Source: Bacteriovoracaceae bacterium | GTDB taxonomy: Bacteria; Bdellovibrionota; UBA2394 | Direction: 5' to 3' | Length of the DNA: 34,377 bases | Assembly: GCA_028287765.1 (NCBI GenBank) | Contig: JAQBPA010000014.1 | Coordinates: 1-34,377 of the forward strand | Part shown: piece by piece, positions 7,445 to 16,549 of the stretch | Position numbering within the stretch: position 1 is the stretch's first letter | How the letters are laid out: every line of letters begins with the position of its first letter | The notes under the pieces: model-generated | What the model was told of the DNA's origin: nothing | The model's input: only the letters and a program-made list of their open reading frames with translations | Database searches by the model: none | Position numbers and translations under genes: made by a program

Positions 7445-9820
7445 ATGGAAGTGGCTGGGCAAACTTTAACTCCGATGATGCGGCAGTGGACGGAACTTAA
7501 AAATAAGGCTGGGTCTGCTCTTCTTTTTTTTAGGCTTGGGGATTTTTATGAACTTTTTGAAGAAGATGCCGTAAAGGCTGCTCCTGTTCTTCAGGTCGTT
7601 CTTACTTCTCGAAATAATCGGGGAACGAATACGAATTCGAGTCCGCTTTGTGGCGTTCCGGTTGCGAGTATAGATACTTACCTCACTCGTGCGCTGGACC
7701 ACGGATTTAAAATTGCACTCGCTGAACAGACCGAAGAGCCACAAGCAGGACGCGTGATCGTTCGTCGTGAAATCGTTCAGTGGTTTACTCCCGGTATTCG
7801 TCTGCTTCGAAATGAAGAAAAGCCTCACTATGCTGCTGTGATTTCGGGTTCGCCGGAAGCCTGGTCCTTGGCGGCGGCTGATGTCGGAACCGGTCACGTG
7901 ATTTTAGAAACAGGAACCTCTCTCGAAACACTGCAAGATTTAGTCGACCGCTTGCCAATTGAGGATTTGAGATCTCCCGAACTGAAAATATTTGATATTC
8001 GAAGTAAATTTTCCGAAACGTGCCCACTGCTTTCAATAGACGAAGCCGAAGAAGACATTCGAAAAGCTTTTGGCCTCGCAAATTTTGCTGACACGCCGAC
8101 AAAAACAAAACTTGAGGCTCAAGTTCTCGGCACTCTTTTTCAAATTCTTAGGAAAGCTCATCCGCAAGATCAACTTCGATTCATGCGCCCGCGCGCAACT
8201 CCCGCACATACCTGGGTATCGGCTGCGACTCGAAAGAACCTTTACCTCTTCGAGCCTGCTGACAAATCTGTTTTTAGTTTTTTAGACAAAACTCAAACAG
8301 CCACCGGCAGACGAGAATTAAAACAAGTTCTTTCAAATCCCACACGTGATCCCGAAGTGATTCTTTCAAGACAAAAACTCATTTCGTATTTTAAAAATAA
8401 TGCGCCGATACGAAAACTTTTTCGATCTCGAATTTCCGGCATTCACGATCTCTATCGACTGCTCAGAAAACGTCGCGGTGCTTTAGAACTTTACCAGGTG
8501 GCGAACGCTCTCACCTTAGGGCTCACCTCCTCGCTTATTTTAAAAAATGAACATTCCGATATCGGCGCATTTCAAAGCCGGTCGGATACTCTCACACCAC
8601 TCGCTCATGAATTTGAGCGATGTCTTCAAGTGAGCGAAGATTCTGATGTCGGCTGGATCAAACCAAGAGTGAGCGAAACATTAGATGAGCTTCGCGGGCT
8701 CAAAGAAAATTCTCAAAAAATGCTTGCTGACTTAGAAGAGCGCTTACGAGCAGAAACTCGAGTCAGCGGACTCAAAATAAAATTTCACCAAGTTTTCGGT
8801 TACGTCGCCGAAGTGACAGCGCTTCACAAAGATAAAATTCCCACAACGGCCAAACGCATACAAACTCTAGCAAACGCCGAAAGATTTAAAACGACAGAGC
8901 TCGAACAACTGGAAGAGAAAATTTTGAGTCTCGACAGTCGAATTCACGATGCCGAACGTGCTGAACTTGATCGTCTCTATACACTCACCGAAACGCATGA
9001 AAGCATTCTTCTCGACTGGACCGATCACCTCGGAAGGCTCGATTGTTTTCAAGCCTTAGCAGAAATTTCGGATCTCTACGGCTGGACCACTCCAACGACT
9101 CTTGCAGTAGGACCGACGCTCCTTCAAATCGAAAAAGGAATTCATCCTTTGAGCTCGCAGGCGTTTGTTCCTATGAGCTTTGAACTAAGTGCCGAAAAAA
9201 CTCAGCTCATGCTTTTAACTGGCCCCAATATGGCCGGAAAAAGTACACTTCTAAGATTGGCAGCGCTCATCGCACTTCTCCATCAAATTGGATCCGATGT
9301 ACCCGCAAAATCAAGCCGCCTCAGCCTCTTCGATCGAATTGTTTGCAGAATGGGCGCACAAGACGATTTAAATTCCGGCCAAAGTACATTTTTTGTAGAA
9401 ATGCGCGAAGTGGCCTCCATGCTTCACGGGGCAAGCGAGAAGAGTCTTCTCCTCTTCGACGAAATCGGAAGAGGAACATCCACATTCGACGGCATGAGTT
9501 TAGCTTGGGCCATCACGGAAGAAGTGCACGATCTAAAAGCCCTCTGCTTTATGGCCACCCATTATTTAGAACTCTCGGACTTAGAAAAATCTCTCGAGCA
9601 TTTAAAGAGTTTTCATTTAGGAGTCGAAGAAATCGAAGGAAAGTTAGTTTTCACAAGAGCCCTCACAGAAGGCCCAGCCTCCAGGAGTTACGGAATTCAA
9701 GTAGCAAAATTAGCCGATATCTCGCCACAAATTCTAAATCGCGCAAATGCAAAGCTTCTAGAGTTTGAAAAGAAAAGGGCAAAAGCAGTTCCACTTTTTG
9801 AGATGATGGGATCAATTTAA
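7445..9820 (+). CDS. mutS: DNA mismatch repair protein MutS
   Basis: A 791-residue cytoplasmic ATPase that recognises mispaired bases and recruits MutL. The N-terminal mismatch-binding domain has the Phe-x-Glu wedge in GDFYELF (F34, E36), followed by CGVP and ALAEQTEEP typical of domain I. The connector, lever and clamp regions follow (about 120-560). The ATPase domain has Walker A GPNMAGKST (593-601), the signature STFFVEMREVASML, Walker B FDEIGRGTS (D672, E673) and ATHYLEL (704-710). It ends soon after the dimerising helix-turn-helix, so it is about 60 residues shorter than E. coli MutS (853) and lacks the C-terminal tetramer/clamp-binding tail. Start is ATG at 7445; no strong ribosome site is seen. 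It is a single-gene unit as far as visible. Confidence 0.97.
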   Translation: MEVAGQTLTPMMRQWTELKNKAGSALLFFRLGDFYELFEEDAVKAAPVLQVVLTSRNNRGTNTNSSPLCGVPVASIDTYLTRALDHGFKIALAEQTEEPQAGRVIVRREIVQWFTPGIRLLRNEEKPHYAAVISGSPEAWSLAAADVGTGHVILETGTSLETLQDLVDRLPIEDLRSPELKIFDIRSKFSETCPLLSIDEAEEDIRKAFGLANFADTPTKTKLEAQVLGTLFQILRKAHPQDQLRFMRPRATPAHTWVSAATRKNLYLFEPADKSVFSFLDKTQTATGRRELKQVLSNPTRDPEVILSRQKLISYFKNNAPIRKLFRSRISGIHDLYRLLRKRRGALELYQVANALTLGLTSSLILKNEHSDIGAFQSRSDTLTPLAHEFERCLQVSEDSDVGWIKPRVSETLDELRGLKENSQKMLADLEERLRAETRVSGLKIKFHQVFGYVAEVTALHKDKIPTTAKRIQTLANAERFKTTELEQLEEKILSLDSRIHDAERAELDRLYTLTETHESILLDWTDHLGRLDCFQALAEISDLYGWTTPTTLAVGPTLLQIEKGIHPLSSQAFVPMSFELSAEKTQLMLLTGPNMAGKSTLLRLAALIALLHQIGSDVPAKSSRLSLFDRIVCRMGAQDDLNSGQSTFFVEMREVASMLHGASEKSLLLFDEIGRGTSTFDGMSLAWAITEEVHDLKALCFMATHYLELSDLEKSLEHLKSFHLGVEEIEGKLVFTRALTEGPASRSYGIQVAKLADISPQILNRANAKLLEFEKKRAKAVPLFEMMGSI

Positions 9821-9823
9821 AAT

Positions 9824-9988
9824 TTATTTCTTCACTCGGCGTGAAAAAAGAAAAACAATCAGCAAAAGACAAACCAAGCCAGCCGAAAAAATCCCAACCG
9901 AAGAGTAATCCAAATCATACCCGCCAGCGAGCCCCTTCTGAATAGCGTCCGCTCTCATTTTCTGATCAGTATTAAACTCCCGATCCAT
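9824..9988 (-). CDS. Small single-pass membrane protein (54 residues)
   Basis: A 54-residue frame: a charged N-terminal half (MDREFNTDQKMRADAIQKG), then one transmembrane helix (about residues 31-48) and a basic RRVKK tail, a natural N-out/C-in topology. The hydrophobic segment is clean, and the stop lies 4 bases from the mutS stop on the other strand, so the two genes converge. The ribosome site is weak (TGGG). No family is recognised. It resembles the small membrane protein at 10819-10983 only in size and layout. The stretch 9989-10103 upstream shows no gene. Confidence 0.55.
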   Translation of the reverse strand: MDREFNTDQKMRADAIQKGLAGGYDLDYSSVGIFSAGLVCLLLIVFLFSRRVKK

Positions 9989-10103
9989 AAACCCATTATC
10001 TCACGAACAACGGCTTTCGCGTAAAACAGCCAAATGCAGCCAAACAAACGCACTACCACCAATATTCATTTCAACTCCGAATCTCTCTTTTTTTTTGTAT
10101 TAG

Positions 10104-10340
10104 AATTTAATTCTCAAGCGCAGGAAAGAGCTTGAGATAACGGAAATGGCGGAGATCTGTCGATACCTTTGAGATCCAGAGCGAGCCCCGACAGACTTTC
10201 GAAGCTAAAATTGTCAGCGAGCGGTTGAAGGCTTTCAATTCTAGCGGCTGAATATAAATAACCCAGGCCGTATCTCAAAGGATCGGCAGAGCTCCGCCAT
10301 TTCCGTCGGTTCAAGCTCCGTCCCGCGCCCGGCTGTTTGT
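10104..10340 (+). repeat. Structured ~210-nt repeat, copy C
   Basis: Complementary outer arms at 10118-10160 and about 10285-10328 contain GAGCTTGA/TCAAGCTC, GGAAATGGCGGAG/CTCCGCCATTTCC, and, further in, CTTTGAGAT (about 10167-10175)/ATCTCAAAG (10272-10280). The interior keeps CAGAGCGAG, GAGCGGTTGAAGGC and CCCAGGCC. GACA/TGTC can form an apical stem. The flank ATTTAATTCT and trailing GGCTGTTTGT are shared with copy D, so the conserved unit is slightly longer than the hairpin. It lies between the small membrane gene (minus) and the SprT-like gene (plus), about 50 bp before the latter's ATG, where it could be a leader element or an independent RNA. Confidence 0.85.
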
Positions 10341-10390
10341 TTTAATTTTAAATACTTCCTCACCTCCACCACTTTCGATAAGTTTCCCAA

Positions 10391-10822
10391 ATGAACGAGG
10401 GAGTGGGAAAAGTCTACGATCTTCAAAGTTTATTCGATCGCCTCAATCGTCTCTATTTCGATCGTCGCCTCGAGCTTTCAATCCGATGGTCAAAACGTTC
10501 CATCGTAAAAGCGCAGACGAGAGTTTTACTCGGATATTATTCCGGCCAAAAAAAACAAATTACCATTTCGAAGCGCCTCGATAATCCTCGAGTGCCTATG
10601 TTCTTTGTGGAACATATTTTATTTCACGAGATGCTTCATGCTATTTTTCCGTCCGAAAGACATCGAATGCATACCGATAAATTTAAAAGCTTCGAAAAAC
10701 TACATCCCGACTACGAACGAGCTCGCATTTGGGAAAAAGAATCGATCAAAGTACTTTTTGAAAAACCTCAGAAAACTTTGAGCTTTGCTCATCGTCTATG
10801 GGAAAAAGTTCAATCGCTTTAA
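10391..10822 (+). CDS. SprT-like zinc metalloprotease-domain protein
   Basis: A 143-residue protein with the gluzincin motif HEMLH (79-83) and a third likely zinc ligand, His94, in RMHTDKF, a pattern seen in SprT/Spartan-like small metallopeptidases (H-E-x-x-H, then H about 10 residues on). The preceding LGYYSGQKKQITISKRLD and FVEHILFHEMLHA blocks fit that fold, with the N-terminal YFDRRLELSIRWSKR typical of SprT-like domains. No signal peptide, so it is cytoplasmic. Eukaryotic relatives cleave DNA-protein crosslinks; the bacterial role is not settled. No ribosome site is obvious before ATG 10391. Its 3' end overlaps the stop of the convergent small membrane gene by 4 bases. Confidence 0.8.
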   Translation: MNEGVGKVYDLQSLFDRLNRLYFDRRLELSIRWSKRSIVKAQTRVLLGYYSGQKKQITISKRLDNPRVPMFFVEHILFHEMLHAIFPSERHRMHTDKFKSFEKLHPDYERARIWEKESIKVLFEKPQKTLSFAHRLWEKVQSL

Positions 10823-10983
10823 TGTTGCGGCGAGCGACCGACCGCAGTCGAAAAACTTTCGCGCTCGATTTGCGCGCGCGCCTTTGAGAAATCTTTTTCC
10901 ATATGATTTAATGTCCAGACAACAACGACAACGACAAATGTCAGCAGAATAATGCTCCACAGATGAACACGGTGGGTATTCAT
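10819..10983 (-). CDS. Small membrane protein, last gene of the tatA operon
   Basis: A 54-residue protein: N-terminal transmembrane helix (SIILLTFVVVVVVWTL, about residues 10-25) followed by a charged, probably helical tail (MEKDFSKARAQIERESF). ATG at 10983 overlaps the stop of the HAMP gene in an ATGA arrangement and has an AGGAAG ribosome site at good spacing. Translational coupling makes this a confident gene despite its size. It is the third gene of the tatA-HAMP operon. No family is recognised; a role with the HAMP membrane protein or at the Tat site is inference. Confidence 0.75.
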   Translation of the reverse strand: MNTHRVHLWSIILLTFVVVVVVWTLNHMEKDFSKARAQIERESFSTAVGRSPQH

Positions 10984-11423
10984 GAGCTTCCTTTCACATT
11001 CTGCACTAAAGAGTTAAAGCGCTTCACGAGACCTTCGAATAGATCTCCCTTTCGTAACTGCCAAGGCTCGAGTTTTCCTTTTTTCTCACATTTCTCTAAA
11101 TGTTTCTCGAGAGAAAAAATAGGTCCCGCAATTCTTCGGCTAAAAAATAGCGCCTGAAGTCCTGCAATGACCGTCAAGGTGACAATTAAAAGTACCGTCA
11201 CCCACAAACCTAAAATGATATGTTTTCGGATTAACTGCACAAAGGTTTCACTCAAAAGTCCTGCCAGATTCATGAGTTCATGGAGAAGAAGACGAAACCA
11301 AAGGAATAAACCTATTCCGAAGATCGTTAAAAAGACGGCAACATACGCCATAAATACTTTTAGAAACCATCGCTGGAATTGCGTGAGTACGATGAGTTGC
11401 GATCTCTTTTTTTGAAATGCCAT
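10980..11423 (-). CDS. Two-TM HAMP-domain membrane protein
   Basis: A 147-residue inner-membrane protein: basic N-terminus (MAFQKKRSQ), transmembrane helices about 24-48 and 69-93, then a HAMP-like domain (SRRIAGPIFSLEKHLEKC, WQLRKGDLFEGLVKRFNSLV). HAMP domains relay signals in kinases and chemoreceptors, but here nothing follows, so the protein has a relay module without an output domain. The ATG overlaps the tatA stop (TAATG) and the stop overlaps the next start (ATGA), so the three genes are translated in step. GAAGGAAAC is a good ribosome site. Function unknown; a membrane adaptor is the simplest reading. Confidence 0.8.
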   Translation of the reverse strand: MAFQKKRSQLIVLTQFQRWFLKVFMAYVAVFLTIFGIGLFLWFRLLLHELMNLAGLLSETFVQLIRKHIILGLWVTVLLIVTLTVIAGLQALFFSRRIAGPIFSLEKHLEKCEKKGKLEPWQLRKGDLFEGLVKRFNSLVQNVKGSS

Positions 11424-11629
11424 TAGGTTTCCTTCTTTGAGTTGTTATCTTTAGATGCGTCTTTCTCTTTGGGAGTGACATCGATCGCATCGGGCTCTTT
11501 CATGGCTTTTTTAAAATTCTTGATGGCTTGACCGATGCCTGAGCCCAGCTGAGGAATTCTGGCTGATCCAAAAAGTAAGATAATAACGAGGATAAAAATT
11601 AAAACTTCTAATTTACCGATTCCAAACAT
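11423..11629 (-). CDS. tatA: Twin-arginine translocase subunit TatA
   Basis: A 68-residue protein with textbook TatA/E layout: short N-terminus, one transmembrane helix (about 6-20) with a polar Glu8, the FG hinge (F20-G21), an amphipathic helix (IPQLGSGIGQAIKNFKKAMKE) and a charged disordered tail. TatA subunits form the pore that exports folded proteins carrying RR signal peptides. No tatB or tatC is adjacent; these must be elsewhere. ATG at 11629 has AAGGAT upstream. It is the first gene of a three-gene overlapping operon. Confidence 0.95.
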   Translation of the reverse strand: MFGIGKLEVLIFILVIILLFGSARIPQLGSGIGQAIKNFKKAMKEPDAIDVTPKEKDASKDNNSKKET

Positions 11630-11829
11630 GATTCATCCTTATTTACCGCAGTTCGCCTCTTTGCTCATAAATTGTCTGAGCACTTGAGTTCGACGCGCCT
11701 CTCTCATTCTACATTGAAAGATTTGGGTTATCTAAAACTAAGATTATTTTACAACTCATTATACGGTGCGTCATCTAAAAGACTCAATAATTTCGGCAGT
11801 TTGTTTTACACTAAGAGGCTGGGAGTCAC

Positions 11830-14286
11830 ATGCAGCCAACACTTCGAATCCAAAAAACGGCCCGTCCTCTACTTGCGATCATTCTTTTGGTCGGCTCAAT
11901 TTATATTTTACTGAGTCTAGCCTCTTATTCTCGGCGAGATCCCTCTTGGAATTATTCAAGCTCTGACTTTGAAAAAGTTAGAAATCTCGGCGGTATCGTG
12001 GGAAGTTTTTTATCAGACTCTCTCTTGCAAGTTCTCGGCTGTGTTTCGTACCTTTTAGCTCTTTTATGTCTCGGCCTTGGCGTTGAACATTTTAAATCGA
12101 GATCCATCGCTCTTTCCGAGCCCGCTAAAAATCAGAAAAAAAGTAAATGGCATCTTCCGATCGCCTTTGCTCTCTTCACGATTTGCTTAACGTCTTTACT
12201 ATCGATGATCCCGATCAGCATTTATGACCATCTCTCTCTCGGAGGAGCGCTTGGACACTTTGTTTCTCGTGCTGGAATTTTTTGTTTTAGTGTTGTCGGA
12301 GCGAGCCTTATTTTTGTCGGCGGCCTCGCGGCATCGATCATTCTTTTTCGCGAACGACTCTCTCTTCCGACTTTACCACTCGGGCGATTGAAATTTTTTG
12401 AATCTTTTAAAAATCCTTTTGGCAAAATAAAAGAACTCCCACTTCGCATCTTTAAAAGAGAGGCGAAACCTGCGATTTTGCCTACGAATAAAGCGCCGCT
12501 TTCGCAAAAACTCGAAGAGCTTTTTAAAAAACGAGATATCGAAAAAACGGACGTTCCTGAAACAAAACCCAATACCATGGCAGCTATTTTTTCCAAGGCC
12601 GAACCCGTCGAAACTGCGCCTGAAAAGAAAATTGCTTTTCTGCCGTTTCTCAAAAAATCGGATGAGTCCGCCAGTCACGACCGAGTTTTACTCATGGATA
12701 AGGCGCCTGTTAAGAAAAAAAGTTCTGACGTCCCGTCTCGTTTTGAACTTCCGTCGTTACAGCTTTTGGATTTGAATCCTGAAAAACTTTTCGAAATTTC
12801 GCGAGAAGAGCTCATCGCCAATTCTCGAGCCCTTGAACAGAAGCTTCTTGATTTTGGTGTTCAAGGACAGGTGACGAATATTCATCCCGGCCCGATCATC
12901 ACTCTTTATGAATTTGAGCCGGCAGCGGGAGTGAAAGTAAAAAATATTTTAAATCTCACCGATGATCTTAAACTCGCGATGAAAGCGGTGAGTATTCGGA
13001 TCATTGCGCCGATTCCCGGTAAAGCGGCTGTCGGAATTGAAATTCCAAACCCTCGAAGACAAACGGTTTACCTTCGAGAAATATTGCAAGCGAGCTTGTT
13101 TCAAAACTCGCCTTCTCCCCTCACACTCGGAATGGGAAAAACAACTTCCGGCGATTCCTATGTCACAGATCTCGCAAAAATGCCGCATCTTCTGATTGCC
13201 GGTGCGACAGGATCAGGAAAATCCGTCGGCTTAAACTCAATGATCATCAGCATGCTTTATAAAGCCACGCCCGATGAACTCAAATTTATTATGATCGACC
13301 CCAAGATGCTTGAGCTTTCGGTTTACGAAGGCATTCCGCATCTTCTTCTTCCCGTCGTGACAGATCCCAAAAAAGCAGCTCGCGCATTAGCGTGGGCCGT
13401 TAAAGAAATGGAGAGACGTTACAAACTCATTTCTTCTCTCGGCGCTCGGAACTTAAGATCCTATAACGAAAAAGTTGCGCGCTTAACTGAAGACGAACTG
13501 AAACAAGAACTCGAGCGGGCTGCTCAATCGGAAGAAGCGACTTCTGCTCTCATCGAAGATGTGACAGAGACTCCCGAAGAAAAAAATCAAAAGAAAATTC
13601 TCGAGCAGGCCGGACTTGATCACTATGTGAAGCTTCCAAACATCGTTGTGGTCATCGATGAACTTGCAGACCTAATCTTGGTCGCCGCTCGCGATGTAGA
13701 AGAAAGCATTGCACGACTTGCTCAAATGGCAAGAGCGGCAGGTATTCATCTTATTATTGCAACTCAGCGACCCTCGGTGGATGTTATCACAGGCGTCATT
13801 AAAGCGAATCTTCCTACGAGATGTGCGTTTCAAGTGGCTTCAAAGGTCGACAGCCGAACGATCATCGATTGTAACGGGGCTGAAAATCTTATCGGTGATG
13901 GAGATATGCTCTTTCTGCCGCCAGGAACCAGTCGTCTCGAGCGCCTTCATGGTCCTTTTATTTCTGAAGATGAAATTGCAAAAATCGTCCGTCATTTAAA
14001 AACTCAAATGGATCCCGATTATTCAAATGCAATCGATCTCGACGATGCGCCGGCTGCCGAAGGAGAGTTTTCTGAAGACGCAGATGATGATCTTTACGAT
14101 CAAGCACTCCAAGTTGTTTTTGAAACCAAAAGTCCATCTGCGAGCATGCTGCAAAGACGCCTACGTGTCGGTTACAATCGTGCCGCGCGAATGATTGAGC
14201 GAATGGAGCGAGAAGGAATTGTTTCGGCGCCTCTTGGCGGTGGAAAAGGTCGAGAAATCTTGGTTACGCCTTCTTACGAATCGTAG
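11830..14286 (+). CDS. ftsK: DNA translocase FtsK
   Basis: An 818-residue division-site DNA pump that clears and aligns chromosome ends at septation. Four N-terminal transmembrane helices (about 13-33, 60-80, 96-118, 135-170) are followed by a moderately short charged linker (about 190-300). The motor domain has Walker A GATGSGKS (458-465), Walker B VVVIDELADL (about 605-614) and ATQRPSVDVITG. The C-terminal gamma winged helix (about 745-815: LYDQALQVVF, SASMLQRRLRVGYNRAARMIERME, ILVTP) reads KOPS orientation sites. ATG at 11830 has a GGGAG ribosome site. The last 23 bases overlap the end of the convergent histidine kinase gene. The 200-bp upstream gap separates it from divergent tatA. Confidence 0.97.
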   Translation: MQPTLRIQKTARPLLAIILLVGSIYILLSLASYSRRDPSWNYSSSDFEKVRNLGGIVGSFLSDSLLQVLGCVSYLLALLCLGLGVEHFKSRSIALSEPAKNQKKSKWHLPIAFALFTICLTSLLSMIPISIYDHLSLGGALGHFVSRAGIFCFSVVGASLIFVGGLAASIILFRERLSLPTLPLGRLKFFESFKNPFGKIKELPLRIFKREAKPAILPTNKAPLSQKLEELFKKRDIEKTDVPETKPNTMAAIFSKAEPVETAPEKKIAFLPFLKKSDESASHDRVLLMDKAPVKKKSSDVPSRFELPSLQLLDLNPEKLFEISREELIANSRALEQKLLDFGVQGQVTNIHPGPIITLYEFEPAAGVKVKNILNLTDDLKLAMKAVSIRIIAPIPGKAAVGIEIPNPRRQTVYLREILQASLFQNSPSPLTLGMGKTTSGDSYVTDLAKMPHLLIAGATGSGKSVGLNSMIISMLYKATPDELKFIMIDPKMLELSVYEGIPHLLLPVVTDPKKAARALAWAVKEMERRYKLISSLGARNLRSYNEKVARLTEDELKQELERAAQSEEATSALIEDVTETPEEKNQKKILEQAGLDHYVKLPNIVVVIDELADLILVAARDVEESIARLAQMARAAGIHLIIATQRPSVDVITGVIKANLPTRCAFQVASKVDSRTIIDCNGAENLIGDGDMLFLPPGTSRLERLHGPFISEDEIAKIVRHLKTQMDPDYSNAIDLDDAPAAEGEFSEDADDDLYDQALQVVFETKSPSASMLQRRLRVGYNRAARMIERMEREGIVSAPLGGGKGREILVTPSYES

Positions 14287-15943
14287 GTTCCCTTAGATCC
14301 CGGTGAATAGGCAGCTTCAAAACAAATTTTGTATTGGGGCATGATGAATCGAGGTAGATTTTTCCGCCATGAGCTTCTGCAAGGTTGCGCGATAGGGTCA
14401 GTCCAATTCCCGTACCACTTCCGACGGGCTTTGTTGTAAAAAAGGGCTGCATAATTCGATCTCGGATTTCTTTTGGAATGCCCAGTCCCGAATCTGTAAT
14501 AGAAATCTCAATACATTTGTTTTCGACAATCTCAGCATTAATGGAGATCCATTTATTTGCAATTTTTGATTGTTCACAAGCGTAAATCGCATTCGATAAA
14601 AGATTTAAAAGAATTTGAGAGACTTGATTGGGCGAACAAATAATTTCGACAGAGGGACAATCGGCTATCAGGAGTTCAATATGAGTTTCAGCGATCGCAT
14701 GATCGCAGAGAACTACGCTTTCTTGGATTAAATCACGTACATTAAAAGGAATCTTTTCCGGAAGTTTTTCTTCCCTTGCAAATGCTCTCATTCCATCGAT
14801 GGTCTTTGCAATTCGCTGAGTCGTTCCAAAAATTTGTTCGGCGTAGTTCTTAAGCTTACTCGCGTCGAGAGGTTTTTTTTCAAGTTGCATTTCGATGGAC
14901 TGAGCTAAAGCATGAATGACAGCGAGTGGATTTTTAAGTTCGTGCGCTATGCCAGCAGAGAGTTCTCCTAAGACGGCAAATTTAGACGCTCTTTCTGCCA
15001 AGAGTTCAGATTCTGCGACCTTCAACTCGCCTTCTCTTTTTTCGTGAATGTCGATCGTGATCACCACAATGGCAGAATTCACTTCTGTCTTTTTCATCAT
15101 CACGAGATGCCATCTCTCGCCTGTGGGAGTTTTGATTTTTAATTCTGTTCGCAAATCAGAACTTTCTATTTTAGAAAATTTTTGAATGACGGAGACAATT
15201 TCTTGGTCTCCCTCAAGAAAACCCACTTTACGTCCGATCAGCTGATCTCGAGTAAGCCCTAAAAACGATAAGAATTCTCCGTTCACATCTTCATAACAAA
15301 GTTCAGAAGAAATGAGAGTGACCTTTCCGGGAATCGTATCAAAAAGAGTTCTAAGCAAATCTCGCTCACTGACTAAAAAATGATTTGTCGTGAGACTTTC
15401 TCGAAGCCTCTTTCCGTGTCGGGTTCCCTGGGCAAAAAGAAAAGAACCGTAGGAGAGCGTGATTCCAATAATCCCTAAAAAGGAAAGCGGAGTTTTCCCT
15501 TCTGGCCAGCTCTCAATAATTGGAATCCCAAGCAGGAAGACGAGATAAGTCGCGCGCGCCCAAGCAGATGTAATAATTGAGGCCGACACGCTCGCCGCAA
15601 TTCCGCTTAAAACAAAAAGACTGAAGATTGAATCCAAAGAAGGCTTATTCCAGTGGAGAGATCTTCCGCACCATAATCCCCAAATGATTGCCTGAATTAA
15701 GGCAGTGCCAATCGAAAGATAATAGAAACTCGACTGCGGCAAAGACCGATCGACTCTCAAAAAAAAGTAAATTCTAAAAATTGCAAGAATGCTAATGAGA
15801 GAACAGGATGACCAAGCCAAATCTTTCGGCCCCGACGAATTGATGAATGCATACAAAACAGAAAGTATAATGGCCCCGATACTGGCCGATCGACTTCTCG
15901 CTAAGAAATCCTTCTGAAGTTCAAGCTCAATCTGTGGCAGCAC
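14264..15943 (-). CDS. Membrane sensor histidine kinase with PAS domain
   Basis: A 559-residue kinase. Five or six hydrophobic segments span about 20-175, then a PAS domain (about 195-300: LLRTLFDTIPGKVTLISSELCYEDVNGEFL), a short coiled coil, the HisKA domain with the phosphorylated His334 in AGIAHELKNPLAVI, and the HATPase_c domain with N box NLLSNAIYA, G1 ITDSGLGIP, F box PFFTTKPVGSGTGIGL. All catalytic motifs are intact. Start is GTG at 15943 with GGGGAGA just upstream. No response regulator is adjacent, so it is an orphan kinase in this window. The signal sensed is unknown. The 3' end overlaps ftsK antisense. The 162-bp gap to 16106 shows no gene. Confidence 0.93.
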   Translation of the reverse strand: MLPQIELELQKDFLARSRSASIGAIILSVLYAFINSSGPKDLAWSSCSLISILAIFRIYFFLRVDRSLPQSSFYYLSIGTALIQAIIWGLWCGRSLHWNKPSLDSIFSLFVLSGIAASVSASIITSAWARATYLVFLLGIPIIESWPEGKTPLSFLGIIGITLSYGSFLFAQGTRHGKRLRESLTTNHFLVSERDLLRTLFDTIPGKVTLISSELCYEDVNGEFLSFLGLTRDQLIGRKVGFLEGDQEIVSVIQKFSKIESSDLRTELKIKTPTGERWHLVMMKKTEVNSAIVVITIDIHEKREGELKVAESELLAERASKFAVLGELSAGIAHELKNPLAVIHALAQSIEMQLEKKPLDASKLKNYAEQIFGTTQRIAKTIDGMRAFAREEKLPEKIPFNVRDLIQESVVLCDHAIAETHIELLIADCPSVEIICSPNQVSQILLNLLSNAIYACEQSKIANKWISINAEIVENKCIEISITDSGLGIPKEIRDRIMQPFFTTKPVGSGTGIGLTLSRNLAEAHGGKIYLDSSCPNTKFVLKLPIHRDLREPTIRKKA

Positions 15944-16105
15944 GCTCTCCCCTTCTCTATAGAATACCCATTATTTTTGACTCGGTGTTCGTTCGTCAGA
16001 AAACCGATCACAGCTTTAAAAGCCAGCAAAACCCAGCTAAAAAAATACAGTATTAACCGAACTAAGAAGGGAGATGTTAGAAATTTGGCACTGAAAAAGG
16101 GTCGC

Positions 16106-16549
16106 CTACCCCTTATTTAAATCCATTTTCATTACAAAATGAGGACCAATCTCGGGAAGCTCAAATTCACTTCCCACTTTTTCAAATCCAGACTTTTCAT
16201 AAAAACCGACCGCAGGCGTTCGCGCATTAAACCAAATATAGTTCCCCTGATTATTTTTCGAATGAGCGATGAGGGAATGGAGTAGTTTTTGTCCAACTCC
16301 TCTACCCCGATAGTCTTCTTCAATCGCCATACCGCGAATTCGCCAGCCGTTTTTTTGGTCTTCAAAATCTTCCCGGTAAATGGAAGCCGTTCCAATCATT
16401 CGATTTTCCAAAAAGGCCCCCATATGAAATGCATCTTGCAAATCATCTCCAGAATATCGAGTCATCCTAAAATCTTGAGTCGGTCGAAGAATTTTATGTC
16501 GAAGCGGTCCCGTTTCTTTCGAAGAAATCTGCCGAATCTCAAATTTCAC
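16106..16549 (-). CDS. GNAT-family N-acetyltransferase
   Basis: A 147-residue cytoplasmic GNAT enzyme that would move an acetyl group from acetyl-CoA to an amine. Motif A is clear: IRGMAIEEDYRGRGVGQKLLHSLI (about 72-95), with the R-G-R-G-V-G pyrophosphate loop. Motif B follows, with FNARTPAVGFYEKSGFEKVGSEFE, typical of ElaA-like and amino-acid-directed members. The start overlaps the rarA stop by 4 bases (ATGA), so it is co-translated behind rarA. Substrate cannot be told; the link to rarA may be only operonic. Confidence 0.88.
   Translation of the reverse strand: MKFEIRQISSKETGPLRHKILRPTQDFRMTRYSGDDLQDAFHMGAFLENRMIGTASIYREDFEDQKNGWRIRGMAIEEDYRGRGVGQKLLHSLIAHSKNNQGNYIWFNARTPAVGFYEKSGFEKVGSEFELPEIGPHFVMKMDLNKG

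Noticed and set aside
10104-10340. MITE-type transposon as the explanation for the repeat family
   Set aside because: No clear target-site duplication flanks copies C or D, the conserved unit extends past the inverted arms, and paired bases change together. Not fully excluded.
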